Source of the DNA: Bacillota bacterium
GTDB taxonomy: Bacteria; Bacillota; Tb-RUG-66
Length of the DNA stretch: 9,018 bases
Direction: 5' to 3'
Assembly: GCA_016288255.1 (NCBI GenBank)
Contig: JAEEYS010000117.1
Location: 1 to 9,018, forward strand
Position 1 is the stretch's first letter. Each line of letters starts with the position of its first letter. Below are positions 7,739 to 9,018 of this stretch, piece after piece. Position numbers and translations under genes: made by a program. The notes under the pieces are model-generated. The model was given only the letters and a program-made list of their open reading frames with translations, did not search any database and was not told the origin of the DNA.

Positions 7739-7767
7739 TTGCAGAATAAACGGACAAAGTATAGAAT
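7739..7767 (+). promoter_or_regulatory. Weak candidate sigma-A promoter for the HlyD-like gene
   Basis: TTGCAG (7739-7744) and TAGAAT (7762-7767) are separated by 17 bases. The -35 matches the consensus at three of six positions and the -10 at five of six. A second -10-like TATTAT lies at 7785-7790 but lacks a matching -35. A promoter is expected here because a strong terminator lies just upstream; which element is used is inference. Confidence 0.35.
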
Positions 7768-7826
7768 TTTTAAAAAGGATATAGTATTATTAAATTTGTA
7801 ATCAATGGATGCGCTGAAGGAGCTTT

Positions 7827-7830
7827 GGAG
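7827..7830 (+). promoter_or_regulatory. Ribosome binding site that decides the HlyD-like start
   Basis: GGAG lies 4 bases before the ATG at 7835, and AAGGAG (7817-7822) lies 12 bases before it. The in-frame ATG at 7805 has only AT-rich sequence without a purine-rich site upstream. The shorter start also leaves a tidy charged tail before the membrane helix. Confidence 0.6.
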
Positions 7831-7834
7831 CATT

Positions 7835-9013
7835 ATGGAAGAAAAATCGAAAATCAAGGTAAACTACCTTTTGTTTTTAGTATTGATCTTTTTTATGGGG
7901 ATATTTATTCTGATCGCGCTGGTCAGGAAACCGGTACAGACGGAACTGGTGCAAGAAAAAAATATCATCGATACCATACGGGTCGAAGGGATCGTGATTC
8001 GGAACGAAACCGTTTTGACCATTGATCCGTACCGTCCTTTTCAGATGACCCATGAAGAAGGGGAACGGGTCCAGAAAGATTCCTCTGTGGGATATTATGT
8101 GACGGAAGAGTCCAAACATAAAATAGACAAGATCAACGAGCTGGAAGAAAGAATCAAAAATATTGAGAATACAAAACCCGATATTGTGGACAGTATCGAT
8201 CTCAATACGGTGGAAAAAGATATTATGGAAAAAACCGTAGAGATCAAAAAATATCTGCAGGATCGAAATGCTGTCAAGGCAAAACAGCTTTATAAAGAAC
8301 TGAATGATCTGGTAGCAAAGAAATATTCCGTTTTGGAAAGCTGGAGCGAGGACAAGCTGGAGGTATTGGCGGAATTAAAGCAGGAAAAACTGGATATAGA
8401 AGCGGGATTGAGCGATAAAGTTTATGTTGCGGCTCCCATTTCCGGTGTGGTTTCCAAAAATATCGACGGGCTGGAATCTCAGTTAAATACGAACAAAGAT
8501 TTTCTGGTGAACGACTGGAAGAATATCATAGAAACCTTGAATCAGGTAAAAGAGGGAGATACGGAAAAACCGATCAGCCAAGATATCAAAATAGAGGATA
8601 ACCATAGGGTGATCATCGGGATCCCTTTGGCGGAAGAGCAGTTTAAGGAAGTATCGGAAAAAGGCGCTTTGGATATTATCGTCAACAATAATTATGTGGA
8701 ATGCAAAGTGGATTCCAAAGCGGGAGATCAAAACAGTAAGATCGTGTATTTGGCGACAAAAGAAGACAATATCGATGTGCTTTTAAACAGATATTTGACT
8801 TTGGATATCGTGCTCAACAACAGCAGAGGGCTTGCTGTGCCGACAAAATCGCTGATAGAAAAAGACGGCGTGCTGGGGGTTTATCTGGCCTACAGCGGAC
8901 GTTACAAATTTGCGGAAGTGACAGTGGTGGCGCAAAATGAGGAGATTGCCATCGTGGAAGGGTTAAAACAATGGGATGAAGTGGTTACCAATCCGGCGAT
9001 CATTTCTTCTTAA
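7835..9013 (+). CDS. Membrane-anchored HlyD/RND-adaptor-like protein
   Basis: From ATG 7835 the product is 392 residues. A short charged tail (MEEKSKIKVN) precedes one membrane helix at about 11-30, placing the rest outside the membrane. Residues 44-88 (including VEGIVIRNETVL and EEGERVQKDSSVGYYV) look like the first half of a lipoyl-like barrel-sandwich domain. A charged helical hairpin at about 92-190 follows, rich in Glu, Lys and Leu and probably coiled coil. The second lipoyl half is VYVAAPISGVVSKNIDGLE (197-215). The C-terminal part holds beta-barrel and membrane-proximal segments, with LAVPTKSLIEKDGVLGVYL typical of HlyD-like proteins. Classical adaptors link a transporter to an outer channel, but no ABC permease or ATPase is visible here. 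In Clostridia, similar proteins often stand before yggS and sepF, suggesting an envelope or division role; this is inference. An upstream ATG at 7805 would give 402 residues. Confidence 0.85.
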   Translation: MEEKSKIKVNYLLFLVLIFFMGIFILIALVRKPVQTELVQEKNIIDTIRVEGIVIRNETVLTIDPYRPFQMTHEEGERVQKDSSVGYYVTEESKHKIDKINELEERIKNIENTKPDIVDSIDLNTVEKDIMEKTVEIKKYLQDRNAVKAKQLYKELNDLVAKKYSVLESWSEDKLEVLAELKQEKLDIEAGLSDKVYVAAPISGVVSKNIDGLESQLNTNKDFLVNDWKNIIETLNQVKEGDTEKPISQDIKIEDNHRVIIGIPLAEEQFKEVSEKGALDIIVNNNYVECKVDSKAGDQNSKIVYLATKEDNIDVLLNRYLTLDIVLNNSRGLAVPTKSLIEKDGVLGVYLAYSGRYKFAEVTVVAQNEEIAIVEGLKQWDEVVTNPAIISS

Positions 9014-9018
9014 GAGAT

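Larger units (their letters stand above)
7652..7834. other. Noncoding leader between the SLH terminator and the HlyD-like gene
   Basis: This 183-base AT-rich stretch has no credible reading frame. It contains a small hairpin, GCCT-gttg-AGGC (7662-7673), flanked by AAAA and TTTT, then purine-rich sequence, and further on AT-rich sequence with promoter-like elements. I recognise no riboswitch or T-box signature. Confidence 0.5.

Noticed and set aside
7805..7834. Upstream ATG at 7805 as start of the HlyD-like protein
   Set aside because: No ribosome binding site precedes it, whereas GGAG lies just before the ATG at 7835. It is kept only as an alternative.
1..9018. Mobile element, prophage, defence system or CRISPR array
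   Set aside because: No transposase, integrase, terminal inverted repeats, spaced repeats or defence domains were seen; all recognisable genes are on one strand and show similar codon use.

Overview
The window looks like chromosomal DNA from a low-to-mid GC Firmicute, most likely a member of the Clostridia. This rests on the class 1B dihydroorotate dehydrogenase pair (pyrK plus pyrD), the subfamily-2 PyrF, the CPLC-type PyrE, strong GGAGG-like ribosome binding sites, a lipobox lipoprotein, an S-layer homology (SLH) protein and a Clostridia-style HlyD-like adaptor. No finer assignment can be supported from the sequence alone. Every recognisable gene is on the + strand. I see no tRNA, rRNA, CRISPR array, insertion sequence or phage gene.

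Bases 1-4021 are the distal part of a de novo UMP synthesis operon: pyrC (5' end cut off by the window edge), pyrF, pyrK, pyrD and pyrE. The genes are packed tightly: 1 bp between pyrC and pyrF, an 11-bp overlap of pyrF and pyrK, an 8-bp overlap of pyrK and pyrD, and 17 bp before pyrE. Together they encode dihydroorotase, both subunits of the NAD-linked dihydroorotate dehydrogenase, orotate phosphoribosyltransferase and OMP decarboxylase. This covers every step from carbamoyl aspartate to UMP. Aspartate transcarbamoylase and carbamoyl-phosphate synthase genes are not in view.

Bases 4074-4755 hold a small lipoprotein of unknown function, separated from pyrE by 52 bp with no convincing terminator, and then a good hairpin terminator (4725-4755). 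The lipoprotein is therefore probably the last gene of the pyr transcript.

Bases 4863-7651 form a second unit: a MATE-family multidrug/cation antiporter and, 47 bp later, a secreted protein with three SLH repeats and an unrecognised acidic C-terminal region. A strong, nearly symmetrical hairpin terminator follows (7619-7651).

Bases 7652-9013 contain a roughly 180-base noncoding leader with a weak promoter candidate, then a membrane-anchored HlyD/RND-adaptor-like protein. Such genes in Clostridia are often followed by the yggS-sepF-ylmH-divIVA division cluster. The window ends 5 bases after its stop codon, so this cannot be checked here. Overall the window is mostly conventional. The least explained parts are the lipoprotein attached to the pyr operon, the C-terminal half of the SLH protein and the partner-less HlyD-like adaptor.
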